Shown: piece by piece, positions 8,388 through 17,174 of the stretch | Layout of the letters: each line of letters starts with the position of its first letter | Position numbering within the stretch: the first letter of the stretch is position 1 | Assembly (NCBI GenBank): GCA_966211795.1 | Contig: CBIHNW010000020.1 | Coordinates: 37,642-101,641, forward strand | From: 21-14-0-10-47-8 sp966211795 | Lineage (GTDB): Bacteria; Bdellovibrionota; Bdellovibrionia; Bdellovibrionales; Bdellovibrionaceae | Length of the DNA stretch: 64,000 nucleotides | Direction of reading: 5' to 3' | The notes under the pieces: model-generated | Told to the model about the DNA's origin: nothing | Databases searched by the model: none | What the model saw: only the letters and a program-made list of their open reading frames with translations | Position numbers and translations under genes: made by a program

Positions 8388-9406
8388 TGAAAAACTTATC
8401 TCACTCTCTCAAAGTTCCGTTGCTGTCTTTCGTTGTTCTGTGGGTTTGCGGTTGGGGAATCGATTTTGGTTTCAATTCCTTCATCCAATTGTCTCTGATT
8501 TACGTGATGATCAACATGATGCTGGCGATGAGCTTGAACCTGGTCAACGGCTACACCGGCCAGTTTTCATTGGGCCACGCAGGCTTCATGGCGGTCGGCG
8601 CTTACACCTCTGCTTACCTGAGCACCTTGATCCCGATTCTTCCGGGTGGATTGCAGATCTTTTCTTACATGCTGTTTGCTTTGGTCGGCGGATTGGCCGC
8701 GGCCTTGGCTGGATGGGCTGTTGGTTTGCCGTCTTTGCGCTTGAAGGGTGATTACCTGGCGATTGTGACCTTGGGTTTTGCCGAGATCATCCGCGTGATG
8801 TTGCTGAACACGCCAGCCGTTGGTGGTGCTCGTGGAATGTACGGCATCACCGGTCCGAGCGACTGGGAAGTCGGCGGATTCGTGGTCAGCAAATTCATCA
8901 TCGGTTATTCGCACGCGCTTTTGTGGGTGCTGATTTGCTTCTTCACCATCTGGCGTTTGATCCGCTCGTCTCACGGACGCGCATTCTTGAGCGTGCGTGA
9001 AGATGAAGTGGCAGCCGAAGCGATGGGCATCAATACCACCCAAGCCAAAGTTCGCGCCTTCGTTCTTTCCAGCTTCTTTGCCGGCATCGCGGGTTCGATC
9101 TTCGCGCATTATGCAAATTACCTGAATCCATCGACCTTCTCGTTCATGCGCAGCGTGGATGCGGTCATCATGGTGGTCTTGGGCGGTATGGGAAGTTTGA
9201 GCGGCTCGATCCTGGCAGCGGTGTTCATCACGGTTGTGCCTGAATTGCTTCGTCCTTTGCAAGAAGTCACCGGCGTCGATTTGCGCATGGTGATTTACGC
9301 TCTGTCATTGATTTTGCTGATGATCCTGCGTCCGAAGGGATTGTTTGGCAGCCAAGAGTTGAATGTCGTCTGGAATCGCTTTCGTCGGGACAAGGTGAAA
9401 TCATGA
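8387..9406 (+). CDS. livM: branched-chain amino acid ABC transporter permease LivM
   Basis: 339-residue permease with many hydrophobic segments. LNLVNGYTGQFSLGHAGFMAVGAY near residue 46 and VVLGGMGSLSGSILAA near residue 265 are typical of LivM. It overlaps the livG start by four bases, so livH, livM, livG and livF are all translationally coupled. Confidence 0.94.
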   Translation: MKNLSHSLKVPLLSFVVLWVCGWGIDFGFNSFIQLSLIYVMINMMLAMSLNLVNGYTGQFSLGHAGFMAVGAYTSAYLSTLIPILPGGLQIFSYMLFALVGGLAAALAGWAVGLPSLRLKGDYLAIVTLGFAEIIRVMLLNTPAVGGARGMYGITGPSDWEVGGFVVSKFIIGYSHALLWVLICFFTIWRLIRSSHGRAFLSVREDEVAAEAMGINTTQAKVRAFVLSSFFAGIAGSIFAHYANYLNPSTFSFMRSVDAVIMVVLGGMGSLSGSILAAVFITVVPELLRPLQEVTGVDLRMVIYALSLILLMILRPKGLFGSQELNVVWNRFRRDKVKS

Positions 9407-10191
9407 AATTGCTCGAAACACAGAATATGACCATGCAGTTTGGCGGTTTGAAAGCCGTTGACTCGTTAACCTTTCACATCAACCAGGGCGAACTGATGGG
9501 ACTGATCGGTCCCAATGGCGCCGGTAAGACCACTTGCTTCAATATGCTGACCGGGGTTTACAAACCGACTTCGGGGGACGTCATTTTCAATGGCCAATCG
9601 ATTCTCGGCAAAAAGCCCTATCAGATTTCGCACTTGGGCGTGACCCGCACCTTTCAGAACATTCGTTTGTTTCGGGACCTTTCGGTTCTAGAAAATGTTT
9701 TGATCGCCGGCAGCCAACACCAGACCTACGGCATGCTCGCTCCGGTGTTGCAGAACCAGCATTTCTTGAAAGAAGAAAAAGAGCTCGTCGACAAAGCGAT
9801 GAGCCTGCTTTCCATCTTCAATCTTGAAAACAAAGCTCATGACGAGTCCAGCTCACTGCCATACGGCGAGCAGCGAAAGCTTGAAATCGTGCGCGCTTTG
9901 GCGACGAATCCGAAACTGATCTGTCTGGATGAACCCGCGGCCGGCATGAACCACAATGAAACTCATCATTTGATGGAGACCATCGCCAAGATCCGCAAAG
10001 AATTCAAACTGACCGTGCTGTTGATCGAGCACGACATGAAATTGGTGATGGGAATCTGCGAGCGCATCGTGGTTTTGGATCACGGCGTGAAAATCGAAGA
10101 GGGAACTCCGAAACAAATCCAGTCTTCACCCAAAGTTATCGAAGCTTATCTCGGCGCTGACACCGAACTGCACGGAGGAGATTTGTCATGA
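9403..10191 (+). CDS. livG: branched-chain amino acid ABC transporter ATPase LivG
   Basis: 262-residue ABC ATPase. Walker A GPNGAGKTT is at residues ~38-46, the Q-loop region follows, the signature is the variant LPYGEQRKLE, and Walker B is LICLDEPAAGMN, a LivG-type ending. It energises import together with LivF. Confidence 0.95.
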   Translation: MKLLETQNMTMQFGGLKAVDSLTFHINQGELMGLIGPNGAGKTTCFNMLTGVYKPTSGDVIFNGQSILGKKPYQISHLGVTRTFQNIRLFRDLSVLENVLIAGSQHQTYGMLAPVLQNQHFLKEEKELVDKAMSLLSIFNLENKAHDESSSLPYGEQRKLEIVRALATNPKLICLDEPAAGMNHNETHHLMETIAKIRKEFKLTVLLIEHDMKLVMGICERIVVLDHGVKIEEGTPKQIQSSPKVIEAYLGADTELHGGDLS

Positions 10192-10898
10192 CCCCATTAT
10201 TGAAAGTCACGGATCTGCACGTTCATTACGGTTCGATTCACGCCCTGAAAGGCGTCAGCTTCCACGTCAACAAAGGCGAAGTGGTTTCCCTGATCGGCGC
10301 CAACGGTGCCGGCAAAACCACGACCCTGCGTGCATTGTCGGGCCTGGTGGATTCGAAGGGCGAGATTCTTTTCAAAGAAAAATCGCTTCAGGGCTACAAG
10401 TCTTACGAGCGCGTGGGCTTGGGACTGGCGCAATCGCCGGAAGGTCGCGGTGTTTTCCCGACGATGACGGTTCTGGAAAATCTCGAGATGGGTGCGTACA
10501 CCCGCAATGACAAAGTGGAAATTCTGAAAGACATCGAAATGTGCTTCGGCCTGTTTCCCCGTCTGAAAGAGCGCATCAAGCAAACGGCCGGCACCATGTC
10601 CGGCGGCGAGCAACAGATGCTGGCGATGTCGCGCGCGTTGATGGCGCGTCCGCAGCTGTTGTTGTTGGATGAGCCATCTTTGGGGTTGGCACCACGGATC
10701 GTTTCGCAGATTTTTGAAATCGTCCAGAAAGTGAACTCGCAAGGCATGACGATTTTGTTGGTCGAGCAAAATGCCCGCATGGCATTGAAGGTTTCGAATC
10801 GCGCTTACGTGATCGAGACCGGCAAAGTCACCCTGGAAGGCAAAGGTGCTGACCTCTTGAACGACGACAGTGTCCGCCGAAGTTACCTGGGGGTCTAA
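10188..10898 (+). CDS. livF: branched-chain amino acid ABC transporter ATPase LivF
   Basis: 236-residue ABC ATPase with Walker A GANGAGKTT, signature SGGEQQMLA and Walker B LLLLDEPSLGLAP, the usual LivF form. It overlaps livG by four bases and the next gene by one base. Confidence 0.95.
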   Translation: MTPLLKVTDLHVHYGSIHALKGVSFHVNKGEVVSLIGANGAGKTTTLRALSGLVDSKGEILFKEKSLQGYKSYERVGLGLAQSPEGRGVFPTMTVLENLEMGAYTRNDKVEILKDIEMCFGLFPRLKERIKQTAGTMSGGEQQMLAMSRALMARPQLLLLDEPSLGLAPRIVSQIFEIVQKVNSQGMTILLVEQNARMALKVSNRAYVIETGKVTLEGKGADLLNDDSVRRSYLGV

Positions 10899-11662
10899 TG
10901 ACCCGCAGGCTTGCGGATTATTCTGAATTTCTAACGGCTCTGAGAAAATCATTCGTCACTCGATACGAATTTCACTCGGAGCCGGATCTCAAAGACATCC
11001 TGGCTCATGAAACCCGCCTGATCATTGCCGCCAATCACTCGACACCTTTATCTTGGCTTCCCGCCATGACTACGCTCGCGCATGAATTCGAAATGGCCGG
11101 TGGCGGTGATCGCTCACCGCGTGCCGTGGTGGATCGTTGGTTTTATGCAAATCCCCTGACCGCTTGGATGGCATCGTATCTGTCTCAGTATCACGCCCCC
11201 CAAAGTTTTGCCGAACTGTTGGCTGATTTTTCGCAGGCCGCGCGCACGGACCTGGTCGTATTTCCCGAGGGCGCGAATACTTTCTTTGGCGATGTTCACG
11301 AAGTCCAGGAATTTCGCTCGTCAAGATTTATCGAGCTTTCAATTCTGGCAAAGGCGCCGATTCTGATCGTGGCGCATGCGGGATCTGAAGATTGGAGTCT
11401 CCCCGTTGCCATTCCGCCCGAGTGGATCGCTTATGTTCTGCCGTTTTCAAAATTTTTTGGCGAGAGTTTGATGCAAGCGCGGGCTTTCAATCTTCCGTTC
11501 TTTCCGAAAAAGATCGAGAACTTTCGCATGCAATGCATTCTACATCGACCTTCGCTGCAAGAAGCTGATCTGTCGAACGATCCGGCCGAACGAAAACTGC
11601 AAATTCAAAACGAGGCCGACCTGGTTCGCGAGAAGATGCGAGATTTGCTGCCGACGAAATAA
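10898..11662 (+). CDS. acyltransferase-like protein coupled to the liv operon
   Basis: 254 residues with no signal peptide or long hydrophobic segment. Two elements recall PlsC-type glycerolipid acyltransferases: an NHSTPLS motif near residue 47, where the family has NH-x4-Asp, and VFPEGANTFFGD near residue 122, matching the FPEG motif. The catalytic Asp position holds Ser, so activity is uncertain. The start overlaps the livF stop (TAATG), so it is the last gene of the transport operon. A lipid or acyl-CoA related role tied to amino acid uptake is possible but is inference. Confidence 0.5.
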   Translation: MTRRLADYSEFLTALRKSFVTRYEFHSEPDLKDILAHETRLIIAANHSTPLSWLPAMTTLAHEFEMAGGGDRSPRAVVDRWFYANPLTAWMASYLSQYHAPQSFAELLADFSQAARTDLVVFPEGANTFFGDVHEVQEFRSSRFIELSILAKAPILIVAHAGSEDWSLPVAIPPEWIAYVLPFSKFFGESLMQARAFNLPFFPKKIENFRMQCILHRPSLQEADLSNDPAERKLQIQNEADLVREKMRDLLPTK

Positions 11663-11694
11663 AAAGCCCCGATGAAGCTGAGCTGAAAGCTCGA

Positions 11695-12030
11695 TCAAAC
11701 CCAGGCAATGGCGGAAATTTTTCTCGCGAGCTCGAGATCTCGATCGGTGATGCCGCCAGCATCGTGGCTGATCAATTCAATTTTCACTTTGTTATAAGAG
11801 TTGAACCAATCCGGATGATGATTCATGCCCTCGGCTTCGAACGCCACGCGGGTCATGAAAGAAAAAGCTTCCGGAAAAGTTTTGAATTTGAATTCAGCTT
11901 CCAGTTTTCCCTCAGAATTCAATTTCCAATCGCGGCGGCCGTCTTGAATGGCGGCAGCAATTTGCTGATGAGTCAGTTGCTGAGGTTTTTGTGGTGTCTT
12001 TGAATTTTCGGTGGTGGATGGAGACGTCAT
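11695..12030 (-). CDS. phhB: 4a-hydroxytetrahydrobiopterin (pterin-4a-carbinolamine) dehydratase
   Basis: 111 residues. The active-site signature GMNHHPDW is clear near residue 70, and the F-x-F-x-x-F / AF-x-FM-x-RVA pattern before it is usual for the family. The enzyme dehydrates the 4a-carbinolamine of pterin after aromatic amino acid hydroxylation. AAGGAG lies 8 bases before the ATG. The N-terminal ~20 residues are polar and extend beyond the usual family start. No aromatic amino acid hydroxylase gene is in view, so its partner must be elsewhere. Confidence 0.88.
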   Translation of the reverse strand: MTSPSTTENSKTPQKPQQLTHQQIAAAIQDGRRDWKLNSEGKLEAEFKFKTFPEAFSFMTRVAFEAEGMNHHPDWFNSYNKVKIELISHDAGGITDRDLELARKISAIAWV

Positions 12031-12062
12031 TTTGTGAACTCCTTGGGTGAACTGAAGCGAAT

Positions 12063-12161
12063 TTACAATTGCTCCAAAGTGACTCCAAGCAAAACCCTCC
12101 GAGAAGCGATCGCATCAAATCTGTTTTCGAGATGATCCGCAAATTCTTTGTCAGTTGCCAT
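12063..12161 (-). CDS. possible small protein of 32 residues
   Basis: An ATG at 12161 is preceded by GGGGGAGAG, one of the best ribosome sites in the region, and opens a 32-codon frame starting MATDKEFADHLENRF. It lies just upstream of phhB on the same strand, in the gap to the divergent ferritin-like gene. It could be a real small protein or a leader that tunes phhB translation. No family is recognised. Confidence 0.35.
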   Translation of the reverse strand: MATDKEFADHLENRFDAIASRRVLLGVTLEQL

Positions 12162-12241
12162 TGACTCTCCCCCGCAAATTTCAATTCCATTGTGTCTGAA
12201 GAACGGAAATGGGATTTCTATCGGACGTCGAGGTAAGCGGT

Positions 12242-14365
12242 ATGAGCAGTGTCCAAACATCCGTCGTCATCGAATCACGAGCCCAACTTTTCTCAACTTT
12301 AGCTGAAGCCGCCGAGATCGAGCACAATTTGATGTGCCTGTATCTTTACGCCATGTTCAGTTTGAAACGAGATGTGTCCGAAGATATCCGTCCTGAAGAA
12401 TTGGACGCCGTCGGACGATGGCGAAAAATCATTCTGGGCATAGCGCTGGAAGAGATGAATCATCTGACCTTGGTTTCAAATCTCTCGGTGGCGGTCGGAT
12501 CATCGCCGCAGCTGATGCGACCGAATTTTCCGGCCTACCCCGGAATGTATCCTTCCAATGTCGTGATCGAACTTGCGCCCTTTAATCTCGCAACCCTGGA
12601 ACATTTTATTTATTTGGAACGGCCCCGTTCCATCGAAGTCGAAGATGCCGATGATTTTCGCCCTGGCCAGACCTACACGCGCGAAGCCCCGCACGGAACC
12701 CTGAATCCACATTCGGGCGATTACCGCACGATCGGAACTTTGTACCTGACGATTCGCGAATCTTTAACGGCGCTTTGCAAGCAGTACGGGGAAAAGACTT
12801 TATTTAGCGGTTCTGCACATCGCCAGATCGGACCTTTGGATGCGCCGCTGCCGGGACTGCGAATCATCACCGACCGCCATTCGGCCGAGCAAGCTCTGGA
12901 CACCATCGTCACGCAAGGCGAAGGTGCTTTGACGATCGAAGGCTCACATTTTGCGCGCTTTCAATCGATCAAGGCCGAGTATGAAGAGCTTCTCAAAAAA
13001 AATCCCGCCTTCGAGCCAGGTCGCTGTGTTGCGAGAAACCCCGTCATGCGAAAGCCAGTCGACCCCGAAGGCAAAGTCTGGGTGCGAGACCCGCTGGCGG
13101 CCGAGTATATGGATCTTGCCAATGCATTGTACCTGTTGATGGTTCGATTGCTGGTGCAAATCTACGCATTTGAAGATCGCGAGACAGACAACAAACGCAT
13201 GCTCTTGAATATTTCTTTCGAGATGATGCACGCGATGGCCAATATTGGCGAAATGTTGACTCATCTGCCGGCGAATGAAGAGGAATTCAATGTTCACGCC
13301 GGGATGAGCTTCGCGATGGCGCGGTCCTTGGCTCCATTGGACAAGGGTGCCGAGCAAACGTTGTTGGTTGAAAGATTGAAAGAGATCGAAGGTCATTTTG
13401 GCCGCTTGCAAACTGATCTCGATATGAAGCTGAAATCTTCTTCGACGATGGATGTCTGCATTTTGGAAATTGCAAAGATGAAAAATCGTTTTCAGCAAAT
13501 TCGGAAAAAGGTCATGGAAAGCTATACAAGCATTGAGGCGCGACAGCCGGCCCTGCCTCCGCAAGCGAAGATTGAGCCCAGCAAGAAGGCCACGGCGGTT
13601 GCTGCCAATGCAGCCAAAGCCAAGCCCTTGGATCATGGGCCTTCGGCCAATGAACCGGCGCCCGCACCCATTTCGAATTCCGCCGTTGAATATGCTGAAT
13701 CTGAAAACATCAAAATATCTTTTGAAACTAAAAAGTGCATTCACGCACGACATTGCGTGACCGAACTGCCAAATGTCTTCAAGGCCAATACTCCGGGAGA
13801 GTGGTTGTTTCCCGAAACCGCGGATCCGGAAATATTAGCGGCCGTGATTCGCAAATGTCCTTCGGGCGCGCTTCAATACATGCGGAAAGATGATGGTCTG
13901 AATGAACTGCCACCCGAAGTGAACCTGATCCGCCTTCGAGAAAACGGACCTTACGCCATCAATGCGGACATGAGGGTCGACGGAGAAAAAGTCGGCTACC
14001 GCGCAACGCTTTGCCGCTGCGGTCTTTCTTCGAACAAGCCCTTTTGTGACGGCACACACGTCAGCGCCCGCTTTCAAGCCACCGCCGAACCACCAACGAT
14101 AGATGCGACAGCGTTGAAAGCCCGCGATGGTCTGGTGGAAATTCGACGAACTTATAACGGACCGCTCGAGCTAAAAGGGAGTCTCGAATTGTGCACCGGC
14201 ACCGGACGGATCGTGGTGCGAACCAACGAAGTTCATTTGTGCCGCTGTGGACATTCACAGAACAAACCGATTTGCGACAGTTCCCACGTGGCCGCTGGAT
14301 TCGTGGACGATCCCAAAGCTCGAACCGATGAAATTAAATTTCGCACCGACCCCGTTTCACCGTGA
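12242..14365 (+). CDS. ferritin-like (VioB-type) / 4Fe-4S / twin CDGSH fusion protein
   Basis: 707 residues from the ATG at 12242, which has GAGG 8 bases upstream; an in-frame ATG at 12209 has none. Residues ~10-400 form a ferritin-like helical domain like that of VioB, with metal-ligand patterns E-x-x-H at AEIEHN, EEMNH, and E-x-x-x-H in FEMMHAM. A coiled-coil (~370-450) and an Ala/Pro linker follow. Next is a divergent single-cluster ferredoxin domain (KCIHARHC then KCPSGAL). Two CDGSH-type iron-sulfur motifs end the protein: CRCGLSSNKPFCDGTH and CRCGHSQNKPICDSSH. The second has Ser in place of Gly. It is probably a cytoplasmic iron/redox enzyme; the substrate is unknown. Confidence 0.8.
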   Translation: MSSVQTSVVIESRAQLFSTLAEAAEIEHNLMCLYLYAMFSLKRDVSEDIRPEELDAVGRWRKIILGIALEEMNHLTLVSNLSVAVGSSPQLMRPNFPAYPGMYPSNVVIELAPFNLATLEHFIYLERPRSIEVEDADDFRPGQTYTREAPHGTLNPHSGDYRTIGTLYLTIRESLTALCKQYGEKTLFSGSAHRQIGPLDAPLPGLRIITDRHSAEQALDTIVTQGEGALTIEGSHFARFQSIKAEYEELLKKNPAFEPGRCVARNPVMRKPVDPEGKVWVRDPLAAEYMDLANALYLLMVRLLVQIYAFEDRETDNKRMLLNISFEMMHAMANIGEMLTHLPANEEEFNVHAGMSFAMARSLAPLDKGAEQTLLVERLKEIEGHFGRLQTDLDMKLKSSSTMDVCILEIAKMKNRFQQIRKKVMESYTSIEARQPALPPQAKIEPSKKATAVAANAAKAKPLDHGPSANEPAPAPISNSAVEYAESENIKISFETKKCIHARHCVTELPNVFKANTPGEWLFPETADPEILAAVIRKCPSGALQYMRKDDGLNELPPEVNLIRLRENGPYAINADMRVDGEKVGYRATLCRCGLSSNKPFCDGTHVSARFQATAEPPTIDATALKARDGLVEIRRTYNGPLELKGSLELCTGTGRIVVRTNEVHLCRCGHSQNKPICDSSHVAAGFVDDPKARTDEIKFRTDPVSP

Positions 14366-14438
14366 GCACCTCTCTTCGATAGTCCAGTAATCAGGCCGCT
14401 GGTTTGAGACTGCTTCGTTTTGGAATTAATCTTAAAGT

Positions 14439-15236
14439 ATGAAAAAACTGATTTTGATTTCTTTGCTCTTCTTGTCCATTTCGAAATCCCAAGCAGGCGA
14501 AAAAGATGCGTCGACCTGCGAAAGCGGCAAAGAGTTTGTGACCACTTATGAATTCCTGCGCGATGATGCGGACCTGGCTTCGGCCGGAGACAATGCCGTG
14601 CAGGTCGCATCGAAAGTCGCCGCCGGCTGCACCGGCGCCGCCAAACGTTTCATCCAAACAGCCAAGTTTTTGAAAAAGACCGAAATTCCGATTTCCGAAA
14701 TTTTAAAGACGGGAATCGATTTTGCCCAACGCGAGGATGAGCATGCCGATGCCTTCACCCAGGTTTTTAAGAGCGCATATGCCGAAGACGGATTTGATTT
14801 GGATATTGGAAATTCTTTGAAGCTGGCCAAACAAATGTCGGTTGAATACATGGGACCAGTTCAAAAGGCGCTTGTTTCATTTCAGAAAATGTCAGAGCTG
14901 TGTCTCAAAAAAGGCGAACTGACGATGAGCAAACAAGATTGCGCGGAATTATCGAAGGCCGTTTCCTTGGCCAACACCGAAAAAGGACCCGCGGCGGACG
15001 AATCTTTTATCAAGAGCTACCGATTTGCGAAAAACACTCTGGCCCTGACCGAAGCCGACGCCTTGAAGCTGGCGCGAAATCTGATCAGCATCAGCCCGGC
15101 GGCTTTTGAAAATTTTAAGATTGGCTACGAGTACGCGCTTTCATCAAATGGCTTGAATGTTGCTAAGGATCAAGCGATGAAGCTGGGTCAAAATATGGCG
15201 GCGCTGACCATCAAGAAAAACAAGGAAGCGAAATAG
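14439..15236 (+). CDS. exported helical repeat protein, unknown function
   Basis: 265 residues with a signal peptide (MKK, hydrophobic core, cleavage near SQAGE at residue ~20). The mature part is predicted helical by its composition and shows a repeated pattern of about 45 residues, Phe/Tyr-x-x-x-Tyr-Ala followed by a Gly-Leu turn and an Ala-x-Lys-Leu-Ala helix (near FKSAYAEDGF, KSYRFAKNTLAL and GYEYALSSNGL). Two cysteines lie near the N-terminus. No known family is recognised. Confidence 0.55.
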   Translation: MKKLILISLLFLSISKSQAGEKDASTCESGKEFVTTYEFLRDDADLASAGDNAVQVASKVAAGCTGAAKRFIQTAKFLKKTEIPISEILKTGIDFAQREDEHADAFTQVFKSAYAEDGFDLDIGNSLKLAKQMSVEYMGPVQKALVSFQKMSELCLKKGELTMSKQDCAELSKAVSLANTEKGPAADESFIKSYRFAKNTLALTEADALKLARNLISISPAAFENFKIGYEYALSSNGLNVAKDQAMKLGQNMAALTIKKNKEAK

Positions 15237-15248
15237 TCTCGCTTCCTT
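15222..15248 (+). terminator. terminator-like hairpin across the stop codon
   Basis: AAGGAAGCGA at 15222-15231 is a perfect complement of TCGCTTCCTT at 15239-15248. The TAG stop lies in the loop. Only a weak T-rich tract follows. It separates two convergent genes and could work in both directions. Confidence 0.45.
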
Positions 15249-15276
15249 CCTGTTAATTTCAGAGTCGTCATTTGCT

Positions 15277-16023
15277 TTAGAAGGTGAGCTGCCAAAGAAC
15301 GCCAGGAATTGGCGCATCGCTCTTTGCCTGTGATGACAAGGGAGTCATCACGGTCGGCAACGTGATCGGCCCGTAAATTTTCTTTTTATATTCTTGATGA
15401 TAATCATTCACGATTTGCCATCGGTCGCGAAATACGATGGGCGCAAAAGCCAACAACCCCGCCGCGGCTGCGTAAATTTGTCCTTCGTTCGCGGTGTTAT
15501 TTCCCAAATAAGCCGACGCCGCGAGATTGGTGACAACCGAAGCCCACATCATTTTCTTGCCAAGACCTGAAGCCGCTTCGATATTTTCTTCAGCGATTCG
15601 TTCGCGAACAAGCTCTTCTTGCGGAGTTTTATCCGGCATCGTTTTCAATAACGAATTGGCCTTGGTGTAGGGCGTATATTCTTCATTGAAATACACCGAG
15701 AATCCCAGCCATGCCAGGCCCACACCGATCGCCACCTCGCGAGAGTGTTTGACGTCGTCGCGATCTTGTTTATCGACATCCGTGGGTTTCGGTGAACTGA
15801 CGCCCGCTAAAAGCGTCGCCAGTGCAGAAACCTGCATGGGTAGAAGCTGCGTTCGTCGAGTTTTCGCCTCGGTTTTTGATTCCATCGCGATTCGCTCGGA
15901 AGCCCGCGGTGAAACTTGCAGTTCGGGGTAAACAAAGGCGCTACTTTTTTCCGTCGGATTTTCTGCCTTGACCACTTGATAGAACAAGCTGGACAGGCAG
16001 ATCAGGGCGATGATTAACTTCAT
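15277..16023 (-). CDS. exported or membrane protein, unknown function
   Basis: 248 residues with a signal peptide ending near VKAEN (residue ~21). Three further hydrophobic segments are seen: VAIGVGLAWLGFSVYF, SVVTNLAASAYLGN and AAAAGLLAFAPIVF, which suggests membrane association. It ends close to a convergent exported protein gene. No family recognised and no clear ribosome site, so the start is less certain. Confidence 0.5.
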   Translation of the reverse strand: MKLIIALICLSSLFYQVVKAENPTEKSSAFVYPELQVSPRASERIAMESKTEAKTRRTQLLPMQVSALATLLAGVSSPKPTDVDKQDRDDVKHSREVAIGVGLAWLGFSVYFNEEYTPYTKANSLLKTMPDKTPQEELVRERIAEENIEAASGLGKKMMWASVVTNLAASAYLGNNTANEGQIYAAAAGLLAFAPIVFRDRWQIVNDYHQEYKKKIYGPITLPTVMTPLSSQAKSDAPIPGVLWQLTF

Positions 16024-16053
16024 AGAAGTTCATTTAAACAGAGGGATACCGTC

Positions 16054-17034
16054 ATGTCTAGTTTTCGAATTATGTTCGCTATCATCTTCGGGATCACAGT
16101 CCAGGCCGGAGCGGTCGACATCAAAGAAGCCATGATTGTTTCTTATTCCGGACTGGTCGAAATATTTTCCGCATTGAATGTCGATCCAAATGCGACCGGG
16201 AAATCTTTCGTGATTTATGACGGTAAAAAATATGCCAGTCGTCGGGTTCAGTCGGGTGTAAAAGTACATCCCGGCGATATTCTTCGTTCGGGAAATGACG
16301 GCAAGATGAAAATCATTTACGACAACGGTGACGTTTTCATTCTTGGCAACGCGACCGCCTTTATCATTCCAAGCATGTTGAAAAAAGGCGCGGCCGTTGA
16401 AATCTCGTCCGAACTTCTTTACGGAAAATTAAGGGGCATGATCGATCACAAAGGTCCATTGAGCGGGATTCGGGTGAAAACCCAATCGGTCACCAGTGGT
16501 GTTCGCGGCACCGACTTTTACATCATCAATAATCCAATGTCGATGAAGACCGAAGTTCATGTCCTGCGCGGTGATGTCGAGGTCTCTCCGACTTCCGATA
16601 AGGTCAGCACGCAGGCGCCGGTGCATGTGAAGACGGGACAAAAAGCGCAGTTTGAACAAGCAGCTCAAGACACCGCTCAAACCAAAGGTCCCGAAATCAA
16701 AGTGCTTCTTTCATCTCAGTCAGATCTCAAACAAATTCAAGCCAACTCCACGGTGCCGGCGCCAAAGTTTGCCGAGATGAAACCGGAAGAAAAAGCGAAG
16801 GTCGAAGAGTTGCAGAAAATATCCCAGGAGATGGTGAAGGCAGATATTCAGGCCGTCACTCCGGAAGTGTACAAGGCTTTGCAAACTGAGAAAGTCAGCA
16901 GCATCGAGGAGATCAGTCAGGTCATGATTCAGGACCTGACGAAAAAGGCCCCGAAAGGAGCTACCAAGCCACGTCTTTCTGACTTTGATGACAGCGGCGA
17001 CATTTATAAAAAGTATTTCAAACCGACTGAATAA
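16054..17034 (+). CDS. FecR-domain exported protein
   Basis: 326 residues with a signal peptide of about 20 residues. Residues ~65-175 form a FecR domain: the VHPGDILRSGNDGKMKIIY segment, SELLYGKLRG, and VKTQSVTSGVRGTDFYI are classic family strings. The C-terminal part is Lys/Glu-rich and helical. FecR domains without an anti-sigma transmembrane helix are common in exported proteins of this group, so a sensor-type role is not implied. AGGGA precedes the ATG. A bidirectional terminator follows. Confidence 0.75.
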   Translation: MSSFRIMFAIIFGITVQAGAVDIKEAMIVSYSGLVEIFSALNVDPNATGKSFVIYDGKKYASRRVQSGVKVHPGDILRSGNDGKMKIIYDNGDVFILGNATAFIIPSMLKKGAAVEISSELLYGKLRGMIDHKGPLSGIRVKTQSVTSGVRGTDFYIINNPMSMKTEVHVLRGDVEVSPTSDKVSTQAPVHVKTGQKAQFEQAAQDTAQTKGPEIKVLLSSQSDLKQIQANSTVPAPKFAEMKPEEKAKVEELQKISQEMVKADIQAVTPEVYKALQTEKVSSIEEISQVMIQDLTKKAPKGATKPRLSDFDDSGDIYKKYFKPTE

Positions 17035-17092
17035 GCGGTCCGTTTTTACTCTCGCCTGAATCGAAAGGCCATCGCGCTCGAATTTGCAAAAC

Positions 17093-17122
17093 AAAAGCCC
17101 GGCTTTCAGGGCCAGGGCTTTT
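17093..17122. terminator. bidirectional terminator between the FecR gene and flgE
   Basis: AAAAGCCC at 17093-17100 is a perfect complement of GGGCTTTT at 17115-17122. It lies between two convergent transcripts and provides a short T-run in both directions, so it probably ends the flagellar operon too. Confidence 0.65.
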
Positions 17123-17174
17123 GCGACGTTGACTTAAATTAACGCACGATTGCTACATAAAAAGGGAAGTCACC

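Noticed and set aside
12944..13753. 269-codon minus-strand frame in the ferritin-like gene
   Set aside because: Opposite a clear multi-domain gene and without any motif.
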